From the NCBI RefSeq assembly GCF_001952935.1, contig NZ_CP018319.1:2262501-2326500 (forward strand): DNA of 64,000 nt, written 5' to 3'. This document shows, piece by piece, positions 55,175 through 64,000 of the stretch. Numbering within the stretch: position 1 is the stretch's first letter; every line of letters begins with the position of its first letter. The translations under genes were made by a program, and so were the position numbers. The stretch is from Pseudomonas frederiksbergensis (GTDB taxonomy: Bacteria > Pseudomonadota > Gammaproteobacteria > Pseudomonadales > Pseudomonadaceae). The notes under the pieces are model-generated. The model saw only the letters and a program-made list of their open reading frames with translations. It searched no databases and was not told the DNA's origin.

Positions 55175-57946
55175 ATGAGCCAAGCCCCCCTCGTCCTGGT
55201 GGACGGTTCTTCTTACCTGTACCGCGCCTTTCACGCCCTCCCACCACTGACCACGTCCAAAGGTTTGCCAACCGGTGCGGTCAAGGGCGTATTGAACATG
55301 CTCAAGAGTCTGCGCAAGCAGTATCCGGACAGTCCGTTCGCTGTGGTGTTCGACGCCAAGGGCGGGACATTCCGCGACGAGATGTTCGCCGAATACAAGG
55401 CCAACCGCCCGAGCATGCCCGACGACATGCGGGTTCAGATCGAGCCGCTGCACCAGAGCGTGATCGCCCTGGGCTTTCCATTGTTGTGCGTCGAAGGCGT
55501 CGAAGCCGATGACGTGATCGGCACCCTGGCCCGCAGCAGTGCGGCAGCCGACCGTCCGGTGGTGATCTCCACTGGCGACAAGGACATGGCACAGCTGGTC
55601 GACGGCCACATTACCTTGGTCAATACCATGACCGGTAGCGCGCTGGACGTGGAAGGCGTGAAGGAGAAATTCGGCGTCGCTCCCGAGCAGATCATCGATT
55701 ACCTGGCACTCATGGGCGATTCTTCCGACAACATTCCGGGCGTTCCGGGCATTGGCCCGAAGACCGCTTCCGGCCTGTTGGTCGGTGTGAACGGCGGCCT
55801 GACCGAGCTCTATGCGCAGCTCGACATCGTCCCGACCTTGCCGATTCGCGGGGCCAAAACCCTGCCGGCCAAGCTCGAAGAACACAAGGAGATGGCGTTT
55901 CTCTCCTATCAATTGGCAACCATCAAGATCGATGTGCCGCTGGATATCGGCCTCGACGACCTGCAAATGGGCAAGCCGGATCACGACAAGCTCGCCGAGC
56001 TCTACACCTTGCTGGAGTTCAAGAGCTGGTTCGAAGAGAACCAGCGCGACGCCAAGCGTTCCGGCCAGGAAGTCGTCGCGCCGGTGGCTGAAGAAGCGGC
56101 TGTCGGCACCGAACTCAACTACACAACGATCCTCACCCAGGCTGATTTCGACCTGTGGCTGAAGAAGCTCAACGACGCCAAGCTGTTTGCCTTCGATACC
56201 GAAACCACCGGCATCGATGCGCAGCAGGCGCAACTGGTCGGCCTGTCTTTCGCTGTACAAGCCAACGAAGCGGCCTACATCCCGCTGACCCATTCCTACA
56301 TGGGCGTGCCGGATCAGCTCGATCGCGACACCGTGCTGCGCGCGCTGAAGCCGATTTTGGAAGACCCGAGCAAACTCAAGGTTGGCCAGCACGCCAAGTT
56401 CGATATGAACATCCTGGCCAACTGTGCCATCGGTGGCGATCAGAGCTGCGGCATCATTGTGCAAGGCATCGCTTTCGACACGATGCTCGAATCCTACGTG
56501 TTGGACTCCACCGCGACCCGTCATGACATGGACAGCCTGGCGCTCAAGTACCTGAATCACACCACCACCGGTTTTCAGGACATCGCCGGCAAAGGCGCCA
56601 AACAGCTGACATTTGACCAAATCTCCCTGGAACTGGCCGGACCTTACGCTGCCGAAGACGCCGACGTAACGCTGCGCCTGCATCAAACCTTGCTGGAAAA
56701 ACTCAACGCCATCCCGAGCCTGAGCAAGGTGCTGAGCGAAATCGAAATGCCGTTGGTGCCGGTGCTGGCGCGGATCGAACGCCAAGGCGCGCTGGTCGAT
56801 GCCAACCTGCTGGGCATTCAGAGCGTTGAGCTGGGCGAGAAAATGGTCGCCCTCGAGCGTGAGGCGTTCGCCATTGCCGGGGAAGAATTCAACCTCGGCT
56901 CACCGAAGCAATTGGGCGTGATCCTGTACGAAAAGCTCGGCCTGCCAATCCTCAGCAAAACCGCCAAGGGCCAGGCGTCCACCGCCGAAGCCGTGCTGGC
57001 GGAACTGGCCGAACAGGATTTCCCGCTGCCCAAAGTGCTGATGCAGTACCGCTCGATGAGCAAGCTGAAAAGCACCTACACCGATCGTCTACCAGAGCAG
57101 ATCAACCCGCGCACCGGGCGAATTCATACCTCTTACCATCAGGCCGTCGCGGCAACCGGGCGCTTGTCGTCCAGTGACCCGAACCTGCAGAACATTCCGA
57201 TCCGCACCGCTGAAGGGCGGCGGATTCGTCAGGCGTTCGTCGCCCCCAAAGGCTACAAGCTGCTGGCGGCGGACTATTCGCAAATCGAATTGCGAATCAT
57301 GGCTCACCTGGCCAAGGACGAAGGTTTGCTGCACGCGTTCCGCAACGATCTGGACGTGCACAAAGCCACCGCCGCGGAAGTCTTCGGGGTTGAACTAGCA
57401 GACGTCACCACCGACCAACGGCGCAGCGCCAAGGCGATCAACTTCGGTTTGATCTACGGTATGAGCGCGTTTGGCCTGGCCAAACAGATTGGTGTTGATC
57501 GCAAGCAATCCCAGGCCTACATCGACCGTTACTTCGCCCGCTACCCAGGCGTACTCGAGTACATGGAGCGCACCCGCGCCCAGGCCGCCGAACAAGGTTT
57601 CGTCGAAACCATCTTCGGTCGTCGCCTGTACCTGCCGGAAATCAACGCGAAAAACCCGGCCCTGCGCAAAGGTGCCGAACGCACGGCGATCAACGCCCCG
57701 ATGCAAGGCACTGCGGCGGACATCATCAAGAAAGCCATGATTGCCGTGGACAGCTGGCTGACAGCGTCAGGCCTCGACGCCAAAGTCATCCTGCAGGTGC
57801 ACGATGAATTGGTGCTGGAAGTACGTGAGGATTTGGTCGATCAGGTCCGCGATGAAATTCGCGTGCACATGAGCGACGCAGCGAAGCTTGATGTGCCGCT
57901 GCTGGTAGAGGTTGGTGTAGGAAATAACTGGGATGAGGCTCACTGA
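55175..57946 (+). CDS. polA: DNA polymerase I
   Basis: 923 residues from ATG 55175 (starts [20 protein letters not shown]). The first ~290 residues are the 5'-3' exonuclease ([23 protein letters not shown]). A 3'-5' exonuclease domain follows with [14 protein letters not shown]. The polymerase domain has motif [21 protein letters not shown], motif [21 protein letters not shown] and motif [12 protein letters not shown]. It works in Okazaki fragment processing and repair. Confidence 0.97.
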   Translation: MSQAPLVLVDGSSYLYRAFHALPPLTTSKGLPTGAVKGVLNMLKSLRKQYPDSPFAVVFDAKGGTFRDEMFAEYKANRPSMPDDMRVQIEPLHQSVIALGFPLLCVEGVEADDVIGTLARSSAAADRPVVISTGDKDMAQLVDGHITLVNTMTGSALDVEGVKEKFGVAPEQIIDYLALMGDSSDNIPGVPGIGPKTASGLLVGVNGGLTELYAQLDIVPTLPIRGAKTLPAKLEEHKEMAFLSYQLATIKIDVPLDIGLDDLQMGKPDHDKLAELYTLLEFKSWFEENQRDAKRSGQEVVAPVAEEAAVGTELNYTTILTQADFDLWLKKLNDAKLFAFDTETTGIDAQQAQLVGLSFAVQANEAAYIPLTHSYMGVPDQLDRDTVLRALKPILEDPSKLKVGQHAKFDMNILANCAIGGDQSCGIIVQGIAFDTMLESYVLDSTATRHDMDSLALKYLNHTTTGFQDIAGKGAKQLTFDQISLELAGPYAAEDADVTLRLHQTLLEKLNAIPSLSKVLSEIEMPLVPVLARIERQGALVDANLLGIQSVELGEKMVALEREAFAIAGEEFNLGSPKQLGVILYEKLGLPILSKTAKGQASTAEAVLAELAEQDFPLPKVLMQYRSMSKLKSTYTDRLPEQINPRTGRIHTSYHQAVAATGRLSSSDPNLQNIPIRTAEGRRIRQAFVAPKGYKLLAADYSQIELRIMAHLAKDEGLLHAFRNDLDVHKATAAEVFGVELADVTTDQRRSAKAINFGLIYGMSAFGLAKQIGVDRKQSQAYIDRYFARYPGVLEYMERTRAQAAEQGFVETIFGRRLYLPEINAKNPALRKGAERTAINAPMQGTAADIIKKAMIAVDSWLTASGLDAKVILQVHDELVLEVREDLVDQVRDEIRVHMSDAAKLDVPLLVEVGVGNNWDEAH

Positions 57947-58057
57947 ACCGTCTGAAAAGGTGTTTTCCGCTGCGGCATAGTGCCGCGGCAGAAAGACCGA
58001 AGGGCGCTTAGTCCGGAAAATTCGAGGGCCTATTCCAAAGGCTTTTTAAAAAATTCT

Positions 58058-58085
58058 GAACTAAACGACTGAATCGTCACTCAGA
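58058..58085 (+). promoter_or_regulatory. AlgU (sigma-22) type promoter of the ErsA-like sRNA
   Basis: GAACTA (58058-58063), a 17-base spacer and TCAGA (58081-58085). The -10 is identical to that of the osmC promoter at 17007. In P. aeruginosa the ErsA RNA from this same place is AlgU-dependent. Confidence 0.75.
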
Positions 58086-58091
58086 GTTACT

Positions 58092-58224
58092 GAATGGGTG
58101 GTGAAGCCCTTCGATGCTCCTAATGTTGTGTTAAGTGTTGGCAGATATCTGGACCCCGCCCTAGCGGTCCGGAACTTGAACCCCGGAACTTCCCCCTCCC
58201 CATAAGAAGTCCGGGGTTTTTTTT
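58092..58224 (+). ncRNA. ersA: ErsA-type small regulatory RNA (Spot 42 position)
   Basis: The polA-engB gap holds a transcript unit: the AlgU-type promoter, a start about 7 bases after its -10, and a terminator ending in eight T (58217-58224). The predicted size, about 133 bases, equals the ~132 reported for ErsA of P. aeruginosa, which lies in the same gap. The terminator stem is CCCCGGA-A-CTT / AAGTCCGGGG; its loop is C-rich (TCCCCCTCCCCAT), suited to pairing with G-rich ribosome sites such as that of algC. CCGGAACTT occurs twice, at 58169 and 58183. The start is inferred from the promoter. Confidence 0.8.
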
Positions 58225-58247
58225 GCCCGCGGTTTTTGCAAACGAGC

Positions 58248-58889
58248 TTACTCCGCGAGCTCGGAGCCCTTGTCCGCCAGTTCCATCCAACCTGCCAGTA
58301 CAGTGTAGGCGTCTTCCAGACCCAGGCGTTTTGGCGCCGAGAACAGCTGGATGCTGATCGCATCTCCCCAACCCTTGCGGATGTCTGCCTGAACCTTGAG
58401 CAGGACGTTTTTTGCCGCGCCGTAAGTCAGCTTGTCGGCTTTGGTCAGCAAGATGTGCATCGGCATGCCGCTGGCGACAGCCCAGTCGAGCATCAGCAGG
58501 TCGAAGTCGGTCATTGGATGACGGATGTCCATCATCAAAATCAGCCCCTTCAAACTCTCACGACCACCCAGATAGGCTTCCAGGTGACGCTGCCAGTGCA
58601 GCTTCAACGGGATAGGCACTTTCGCGTAACCGTACCCCGGCAAGTCGACCAGACGACGATCATCGTCTAGCTTGAAGAAGTTCAAGAGCTGTGTGCGACC
58701 TGGAGTTTTCGAGGTCCGCGCAAGGCTGGCGTGCGTCAGGGTGTTCAGCGCACTGGACTTGCCGGCGTTGGAACGCCCGGCGAAGGCCACTTCAAAGCCT
58801 TCGTCGTCGGGGCATTGATCGACTTTGGCAGCGCTGAGCATGAAGGTGGACTGTTGGCACAGGCCGAGGATGGGGTTCTTGAGTTGCAT
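58248..58889 (-). CDS. engB: ribosome biogenesis GTP-binding protein (EngB/YsxC/YihA)
   Basis: 213 residues from ATG 58889, starting [20 protein letters not shown]; the frame remains open upstream but family length fits this start. GTPase motifs: G1 [13 protein letters not shown]3 [12 protein letters not shown]4 LLTKADKL, G5 FSAPKR. It helps assemble the 50S subunit. Confidence 0.95.
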   Translation of the reverse strand: MQLKNPILGLCQQSTFMLSAAKVDQCPDDEGFEVAFAGRSNAGKSSALNTLTHASLARTSKTPGRTQLLNFFKLDDDRRLVDLPGYGYAKVPIPLKLHWQRHLEAYLGGRESLKGLILMMDIRHPMTDFDLLMLDWAVASGMPMHILLTKADKLTYGAAKNVLLKVQADIRKGWGDAISIQLFSAPKRLGLEDAYTVLAGWMELADKGSELAE

Positions 58890-59080
58890 GGGATTTCCGA
58901 TGTGGGCGGCGCCGGGAATGGACGCGGCGAGCAGTGTCGTTTCCGTTTCAGTGACGCCAGTATATAATGCCGCAGATTTTGTGTGCGCTTTGTCCCAGCG
59001 TAGGATGAAGTTCACGAGAGCGATTGACCTTGATTGCGCACTAGAACGCAGAACGCTCTCAACCCTGAAAAGGTCGTTTT

Positions 59081-59371
59081 ATGACGAAATGGCTGCTAGC
59101 TGCCGGTATCTTGATGCCGCTTTACAGCGCTCAGGCTACACAGGATCCGGAAGCTGTGTACAACCGTGTTTGTGGTGCCTGTCATTCCGGCCAACTACCC
59201 ATGGCCCCCAAAAAGGGCGATCAGGAAGCTTGGACGCCGAGGTTGGCGAAAGGTATGGAGACGCTGGTGCAACACGTGACCCAGGGTTTCAAGGCGATGC
59301 CGCCGCGTGGTTTGTGCATGGACTGCAGTGCCGAGGATTACCAAGCAATCATCCAGTGGATGAGCGAGTGA
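59081..59371 (+). CDS. small monoheme cytochrome c5-like protein
   Basis: 96 residues with a signal peptide (cleavage near AQA) and one heme site NRVCGACHSGQLPMAPKKGD. The methionine ligand is probably in FKAMPPRGLCMDCSAEDYQA, which also has the cysteine pair (CMDC) seen in cytochromes c5. It precedes cytochrome c4 by 46 bases, so both periplasmic electron carriers are likely one operon. Confidence 0.92.
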   Translation: MTKWLLAAGILMPLYSAQATQDPEAVYNRVCGACHSGQLPMAPKKGDQEAWTPRLAKGMETLVQHVTQGFKAMPPRGLCMDCSAEDYQAIIQWMSE

Positions 59372-59417
59372 TCCCGGTCCATAACTCTTTAACCCTTAGC
59401 CGTAGTTGGATTAGCTG

Positions 59418-60029
59418 ATGAACAAATTGATCGTGAGTCTGCTGTTGACCGTGGGGATCTCCGGCATTGCCCATGCTGCAGGTGATGCGACTGCTGGTCA
59501 GGCGAAAGCCGCAGTATGTGGCGCCTGTCATGGCCCGGATGGCAACAGTATGGCGCCTAACTTTCCGAAACTGGCAGGCCAGGGCGAGCGTTATCTGAAC
59601 AAGCAGCTACACGACATCAAGTCCGGCAAACGCACGGTACTGGAAATGACCGGCCTGCTGACCAACCTGAGCGATCAGGACCTGGCCGATATCTCCGCCT
59701 ACTTCGCCAGCCAGAAAGGCAGCGTTGGCGCCGCCGATCCGAAAGTCGTCTCTCGCGGTGAAGCACTGTTCCGCGGCGGCGATCTGGCCAAGGGCCTGCC
59801 AGCCTGCACCGGTTGCCACTCGCCGGATGGTAAAGGCAACGCAGCTGCCGGCTTCCCGCACCTGGGCGGCCAACATGCTCAATACATCGCCAAGCAACTG
59901 ACCGACTTCCGCAAGGAAGAGGCCGGCCGCACCAACGATGGCGATACCAAGCCAATGCAGAGCATTTCCAAAAAGCTGAGCGACGAAGATATCGCAGCGG
60001 TGTCCAGCTACATTCAAGGCCTGCACTAA
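59418..60029 (+). CDS. cc4: diheme cytochrome c4
   Basis: 203 residues: signal peptide (AHAAG) and two homologous cytochrome domains with VCGACHGPDGNSMAPNFPKL and ACTGCHSPDGKGNAAAGFPH. It is a membrane-associated periplasmic carrier that feeds terminal oxidases, particularly cbb3. Confidence 0.96.
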   Translation: MNKLIVSLLLTVGISGIAHAAGDATAGQAKAAVCGACHGPDGNSMAPNFPKLAGQGERYLNKQLHDIKSGKRTVLEMTGLLTNLSDQDLADISAYFASQKGSVGAADPKVVSRGEALFRGGDLAKGLPACTGCHSPDGKGNAAAGFPHLGGQHAQYIAKQLTDFRKEEAGRTNDGDTKPMQSISKKLSDEDIAAVSSYIQGLH

Positions 60030-60044
60030 GACCGACGAATCGGG

Positions 60045-60074
60045 CGTTGCGCGAGGTGTACACCTCTCGCAACG
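60045..60074 (+). repeat. strong palindrome just after cc4
   Basis: CGTTGCG-C-GAGGTGT / ACACCTC-T-CGCAACG: fourteen pairs with one mismatch and no spare loop. It lies 16 bases after the cc4 stop and lacks a T-run, so it may stabilise the message end while the true terminator at 60107 stops transcription. Confidence 0.7.
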
Positions 60075-60106
60075 TTAACGCTCGATTAATCCGTCGATGC
60101 AAGCAT

Positions 60107-60136
60107 AAAAAGGGTGGCTTTGGCCGCCCTTTTTTG
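60107..60136 (+). terminator. terminator of the cytochrome operon
   Basis: AAAAGGGTGGC / GCCGCCCTTTT with a short loop and T-run; one G-U pair in the stem. Confidence 0.88.
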
Positions 60137-60158
60137 TGGCCGCTGCCGTTACACTACA

Positions 60159-60186
60159 GAACTCAAGCCCGCCAGTACCTGTCTGA
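60159..60186 (+). promoter_or_regulatory. AlgU (sigma-22) type promoter of dsbA
   Basis: GAACTC (60159-60164), a 17-base spacer and TCTGA (60182-60186), the exact consensus -10. dsbA of P. aeruginosa is reported as induced by AlgU in mucoid cells. The predicted start is about 35 bases before ATG 60230. Confidence 0.78.
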
Positions 60187-60229
60187 AAACAGGTCGCGCG
60201 AGGCGACCAAAATTGTCCAGGAGTAAAGC

Positions 60230-60871
60230 ATGCGTAATCTGATCATCAGCGCCGCACTCGTCGCTGCCAGCCTGTTCGGCATGACCGCCCAGGCTGCTGA
60301 AGCACCCGCCGCCCCTTACGTCGAACTGACTAACGCGGTTCCGGTGGCTGTACCTGGCAAGATCGAAGTGGTGGAGTTGTTCTGGTACGGCTGCCCGCAC
60401 TGCTATTCATTCGAGCCGGTGATCAATCCTTGGGTTGAAAAACTGCCTTCCGATGTCAATTTCGTGCGTATTCCAGCCCTGTTCGGCGGCCCTTGGGACG
60501 CCCACGGGCAAATGTTTCTGACCCTGCAAAGCATGGGTGTCGAGCATAGCGTGCACGCTGCGGTGTTCAACGCCATCCAGAAGGAACACAAGAAACTGAC
60601 CGACAAGGACGAAATGGCTGACTTCCTGGCGACCCAAGGCGTAGACAAGGACAAGTTCCTCGCTACCTTCGACTCCTTCGCCATCAAGGGTCAGATGACC
60701 AAGGCTCGCGAACTGGCCAAGAAGTATGAAATCTCGGGTGTTCCAACCATCATCGTCAACGGCAAGTATCGCTTCGACGTTGGCTCTGCCGGCGGTGCCG
60801 AACAAGCTCTGCAGTTGGCCGACAAACTGGTCGACAAAGAGCGAGCGGCTAACAAGGCTGCTGCCAACTAA
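60230..60871 (+). CDS. dsbA: thiol:disulfide interchange protein DsbA
   Basis: 213 residues, signal peptide ending AQAAE, thioredoxin fold with the active site WYGCPHCYSFEP and the cis-proline loop ISGVPTIIVNGKYRF. It introduces disulfides into periplasmic proteins. CAGGAG is upstream of the ATG. It ends 14 bases before the EEP gene. Confidence 0.96.
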   Translation: MRNLIISAALVAASLFGMTAQAAEAPAAPYVELTNAVPVAVPGKIEVVELFWYGCPHCYSFEPVINPWVEKLPSDVNFVRIPALFGGPWDAHGQMFLTLQSMGVEHSVHAAVFNAIQKEHKKLTDKDEMADFLATQGVDKDKFLATFDSFAIKGQMTKARELAKKYEISGVPTIIVNGKYRFDVGSAGGAEQALQLADKLVDKERAANKAAAN

Positions 60872-60885
60872 GCGCGGCGACCACC

Positions 60886-61764
60886 ATGCGCCGCTGGGGC
60901 ACTGAACGCGTCGTTGGCCTGCATGATCCGCGGGTCAACGAACATCATCTGGAATCCACGGGCCTGCCCGCAGACAGTCGTCTGCGCTTGCTCAGTTTCA
61001 ATATCCAGGTCGGTATCAGTACCGAGCGCTATCACCACTACCTGACCCGGGGCTGGCAGCACCTGTTGCCGCATACCGGGCGCGCCGACAATCTGCAAAA
61101 GATCGGCAATCTGCTGGGCGACTTCGATCTGGTCGCCTTGCAGGAAGCCGATGGCGGCAGCCTGCGATCAGGCTACGTCAACCAGGTCGAACACCTGGCC
61201 CAGCTCGGCGCATTCCCCTACTGGTATCAACAACTCAATCGCAATCTCGGACGCCTCGGCCAGCACAGCAATGGTGTGCTCAGTCGCCTGCGCCCGTGGG
61301 CGATTGAAGATCATCCGCTACCGGGGCCCAAGGGTCGCGGAGCGATTCTGGTGCGCTTTGGCGAAGGTCCTGAGGCGCTGGTGGTGGTCATGATGCACCT
61401 GGCGCTGGGCGCTCGCGCCCGCAGCATGCAACTGGCTTACATCCGCGAGCTGATCGGCGGCTATAAACACCAGGTGCTGATGGGCGACATGAATACCCAT
61501 GCCAGTGACTTGCTGCAAAACTCCCCGTTGCGTGACCTCGGCCTGCTCGCGCCGCAATTGGAAGCGACCTTCCCCAGCTGGCGCCCGCAGCGCTGTCTGG
61601 ACCATATTCTGCTGAGCCCTACCCTGACGCTTGAAAAGGTCGAGGTGCTGGCACAACCCATTTCCGATCACCTGCCGGTCGCGGTAGAGATTCGTCTGCC
61701 GGGTTCGCTCACGGCCGATGCATTGCCCGCGTTGAGCCCTGCCCCTCGCGGATCCCATGAATGA
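60886..61764 (+). CDS. endonuclease/exonuclease/phosphatase (EEP) family protein
   Basis: 292 residues with the EEP signatures: LLSFNIQVGIS, LVALQEADGGS, LMGDMNTHASDL and ISDHLPVAVEI. There is no signal peptide. The substrate (DNA, lipid or phosphodiester) cannot be told from sequence. It overlaps the next gene by 4 bases (ATGA), a coupling also seen at PA5488-PA5487. Confidence 0.88.
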   Translation: MRRWGTERVVGLHDPRVNEHHLESTGLPADSRLRLLSFNIQVGISTERYHHYLTRGWQHLLPHTGRADNLQKIGNLLGDFDLVALQEADGGSLRSGYVNQVEHLAQLGAFPYWYQQLNRNLGRLGQHSNGVLSRLRPWAIEDHPLPGPKGRGAILVRFGEGPEALVVVMMHLALGARARSMQLAYIRELIGGYKHQVLMGDMNTHASDLLQNSPLRDLGLLAPQLEATFPSWRPQRCLDHILLSPTLTLEKVEVLAQPISDHLPVAVEIRLPGSLTADALPALSPAPRGSHE

Positions 61765-63836
61765 GCGACGAAGCACAGCGCTGGAAAGAGAAATACCTCA
61801 AAAGCATCGAACAACAGGAAAAGCTCGAACGTCGATGGGACGCCCGGCTCGACCTGCTGCGTCGTGGCCTGGTGCGCAGCACGCTGGCAGCCGAGGGCAC
61901 CGACCGCGCCGTTGACCTATGCATGAAGGAGATGCGCGAAGTCGTGCGCACCGACGACATGGACGCCGGCCTGGCCGCCCTGCTTCCGCGGCTGGAAAAA
62001 GCCGTCCTCGACTCCGAACAACGTCGGGAAACCCGGGTCAATCAGACCAGCGCTGCATTGACCGCGCTGGTCTCGCAGCTGCAAACATTACCGCTGCCCC
62101 GCGAAGTAAGCCGGCCGCTGAAAAACTTCGCCAAGCAACTGGATGCAAGAGTCGGGCAGGCGCGCGAAATTCCGTTGCTGCTCAGCGAACTGAGTGGCCT
62201 GCAAGGCAAAGCTCTGAATCAGCTTGAAAACCCGGCAGAGCCCGGCCGCCCTGGTTTGCTGCAACGACTGTTTGGCAGCCGTGAAGCGGATGAAACGGAT
62301 GAAACGGCATTGCAGGTTGTATCCGGCACCTTCACGGCGCCCGCCCCGCAGCCAGCCAAAGCAGTTGCAGCGCCTTATGCCGTAACACCACAGGTCACTG
62401 TCGATCTCGCGCCAGAGGTCGATAAGCGGCAAGTGCCCGCCGCACATGTTGCCGCTTCCGCTACTGCATCTGAGCCGGCAATCGAGGCGCCGCCGCCCTC
62501 TCCTGAAGTTGTAACGTTTGTCCCGCCGGTACTCGAGTTCGAGCAAGCACGCGCCCAGACTCCAGAGGCGCAACCGCAACCAGACATAGAACATCCAGAA
62601 GCACCCGCTCCATCGATCATCGAGCCAGAAATGCCGGCTCAATTGGCGATCAATCCCGACGAATTGACTCCGGTGGTCTATCTCGACAGCCTGCCGCTGC
62701 CCCCGGCCATGGCCGAGGTGTTGGCCGCCGCAGGCACTGAACAATCCGAGCCGGATGCTCTCTACGCCCTGCCGGACTCACCCGAGCCGTCCTACAGCTC
62801 GGTGGCCAAGCATATTGAAGACACGCTACTGGGCCTGCTGGACGACCTGACGCTGCCCGAGCGTCATCGTCCACAAGCCGAAGCGATGCGCGATCGTCTG
62901 CAAAACGGGTTGAACTGGTACGAATTACTACCAATCCTCGACGATCTAGCCACCTTGATGCTGGCAATCACCGACAGCGGCCAGCATGAATTCGAAGCCT
63001 ACTTGCAACAGCTGAACGAACGTCTCGAGTCGTTCCAAAGCAACTTGCAAGCTGCCAGCGAAGGCCATGCCGACAACCGTTCCGCCGCCCGCGACATGGA
63101 CACGCAGATCCGTGAACAGGTCGACGGCTTGCAGAGCAGCATGCAGGAAGCCGCCGACCTGGACGATCTCAAGCACGTCTTGGAAAACCATCTGGAAGGC
63201 CTGCTCGGCACCATGGACCAGCACCAGAAGCAGCGGGACGAGCGCGAGCAAGAAGTCGCCGCCCGCCTTCACAGTCTGGCCGAACGCGTTGCGCACATGG
63301 AGCAGGAAGCCCTGGGCTACCGCGAGCACCTTGAGGAGCAGCGTCAGAAAGCCTTGATCGACCCGCTGACCGGCCTGCCTAACCGGGCCGCCTGGAGCGA
63401 ACGGCTGGATCACGAAATCAACCTATGGCAGCAACACGGCAACAGCCTGTTGCTGGCCATGCTCGACCTCGACCATTTCAAACGCATTAACGATAACTAC
63501 GGTCACCTGGCGGGCGACAAAGTACTGAAAATCATCGCGAACGTGCTGCGCAAGCGCCTGCGTGGGACGGATTTCATTGCCCGGTTCGGTGGTGAGGAGT
63601 TTGTGCTGTTGATGCCAGACACTGGGCCAACCGCTGGTGCGAAATTGCTGGAAAAGCTGCGCGCCTCGATCGAAGCCTGCCCTTTCCACTTCAAGGGTGA
63701 GCCGGTAACCATCACCATTTCCATGGGCCTGACGGCCTTCAAACCCGGTGAACATAGCGATCTTGTGCTTAAAAGAGCCGATCAGGCTCTATATCGCGCG
63801 AAACATGCCGGTCGCAACCAAGTGGCACTGGGCTGA
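61761..63836 (+). CDS. dgcH: GGDEF diguanylate cyclase, DgcH-like
   Basis: 691 residues without membrane segments. The N-terminal ~170 residues are helical; residues ~180-310 are a proline/alanine/glutamate-rich linker (APAPQPAKAVAAPYAVTPQV ...). A coiled coil spans ~400-520, and the C-terminal GGDEF domain begins LIDPLTGLPNRAAWSERLDH and has the active site RFGGEEFVLLMPDTG. RGTD lies five residues before GGEEF, an intact inhibitory I-site, so it should make c-di-GMP with feedback control. The symbol rests on position (PA5487). Confidence 0.9.
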   Translation: MSDEAQRWKEKYLKSIEQQEKLERRWDARLDLLRRGLVRSTLAAEGTDRAVDLCMKEMREVVRTDDMDAGLAALLPRLEKAVLDSEQRRETRVNQTSAALTALVSQLQTLPLPREVSRPLKNFAKQLDARVGQAREIPLLLSELSGLQGKALNQLENPAEPGRPGLLQRLFGSREADETDETALQVVSGTFTAPAPQPAKAVAAPYAVTPQVTVDLAPEVDKRQVPAAHVAASATASEPAIEAPPPSPEVVTFVPPVLEFEQARAQTPEAQPQPDIEHPEAPAPSIIEPEMPAQLAINPDELTPVVYLDSLPLPPAMAEVLAAAGTEQSEPDALYALPDSPEPSYSSVAKHIEDTLLGLLDDLTLPERHRPQAEAMRDRLQNGLNWYELLPILDDLATLMLAITDSGQHEFEAYLQQLNERLESFQSNLQAASEGHADNRSAARDMDTQIREQVDGLQSSMQEAADLDDLKHVLENHLEGLLGTMDQHQKQRDEREQEVAARLHSLAERVAHMEQEALGYREHLEEQRQKALIDPLTGLPNRAAWSERLDHEINLWQQHGNSLLLAMLDLDHFKRINDNYGHLAGDKVLKIIANVLRKRLRGTDFIARFGGEEFVLLMPDTGPTAGAKLLEKLRASIEACPFHFKGEPVTITISMGLTAFKPGEHSDLVLKRADQALYRAKHAGRNQVALG

Positions 63837-63939
63837 GAATCAATTGTTCCATTTTGTTTAAAATTGCCCGTCGGCCGTTTGCGTGCAAGGCCGTACGTTA
63901 CACTGTTGCATTACTGTCTTGCGTGTATTGCCTTCTGCC

Positions 63940-64000
63940 ATGAAATATCTAGCGCTTATCGTGTCTCTGATTCTGTTGGCCGGCTGTGCCAGCGGCCCCC
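63940..64000 (+). CDS. lipoprotein, N-terminal fragment
   Basis: Only 20 codons are in the window: MKYLALIVSLILLAGCASGP, a lipoprotein signal with lipobox LAGC. It starts 103 bases after dgcH and runs off the right edge. The family cannot be named. Confidence 0.65.
   Translation, partial: MKYLALIVSLILLAGCASGP

Noticed and set aside
55139..56785. 548-codon open frame on the minus strand across polA
   Set aside because: It is antisense to a certain gene, has no ribosome site and reads as arginine/histidine/glutamine-rich sequence typical of GC-driven shadow frames.

Overview
The window is chromosomal DNA from a Pseudomonas, most likely of the P. fluorescens or P. putida lineage. Three things support this. 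The gene content and order match loci I recall from the origin-proximal part of Pseudomonas genomes (trpI/trpBA, prlC-yheV, the cox operon, metNIQ, znuABC/zur, polA-engB, cc4-dsbA). Two families of paired inverted REP sequences typical of fluorescent pseudomonads occur here. Gene density, GC-rich codon use and GAACTT/TCTGA-type promoters also fit. I see no rRNA, tRNA, CRISPR array, insertion sequence, prophage or integrase; this is core chromosome with some small lineage-specific genes.

Layout. 1-2351: glutarate/lysine catabolism (end of a CoA-transferase, gcdH, LysR gene gcdR). 2787-5683: three-gene proton-translocating transhydrogenase pntAA-pntAB-pntB. 5864-7357: acetyl-CoA hydrolase/CoA-transferase. 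7361-11550: an uncharacterised cluster with two DUF1127 microproteins under repeated TACAG-type boxes, three tandem secreted DUF2388 proteins and a large DUF4105 protein that may carry two hydrolase sites. 11676-14724: trpBA with divergent trpI. 14721-19922: small stress and envelope genes (DUF883, dodecin, two DUF1161 proteins, LLM oxidoreductase, OsmC, two paralogous lipoproteins, a lipoprotein metallopeptidase). 20041-25845: HAD phosphatase, gamma-carbonic anhydrase, prlC-yheV and a second, divergent M3 peptidase. 25855-30641: secreted tyrosine phosphatase and a membrane gluconate-dehydrogenase-type operon. 30708-34871: an orphan EF-hand/dockerin-like protein, a radical SAM gene under a LexA box, and a beta-carbonic anhydrase next to a SulP transporter. 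34991-44645: the aa3-type cytochrome c oxidase operon with assembly and heme A genes. 44819-47354: metNIQ. 47618-49762: katE. 49888-53677: zinc uptake (znuB, znuC, zur, divergent znuA). 53801-59371: thrB, polA, the ErsA-type sRNA locus, engB and a small cytochrome c. 59418-64000: cytochrome c4, dsbA, an EEP nuclease/phosphatase, a GGDEF diguanylate cyclase and the start of a lipoprotein gene.

How it works together. Much of the window serves respiration and redox: transhydrogenase, gluconate dehydrogenase, caa3/aa3 oxidase with its heme A and copper factors, cytochromes c4 and c5-like, DsbA, catalase and OsmC. Three good matches to the AlgU (sigma-22) promoter, each with a 17-bp spacer, precede osmC, the ErsA-type sRNA and dsbA, which links envelope stress to dispersed genes. 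A LexA operator and a Zur operator are also visible. The least explained part is 7361-11550.
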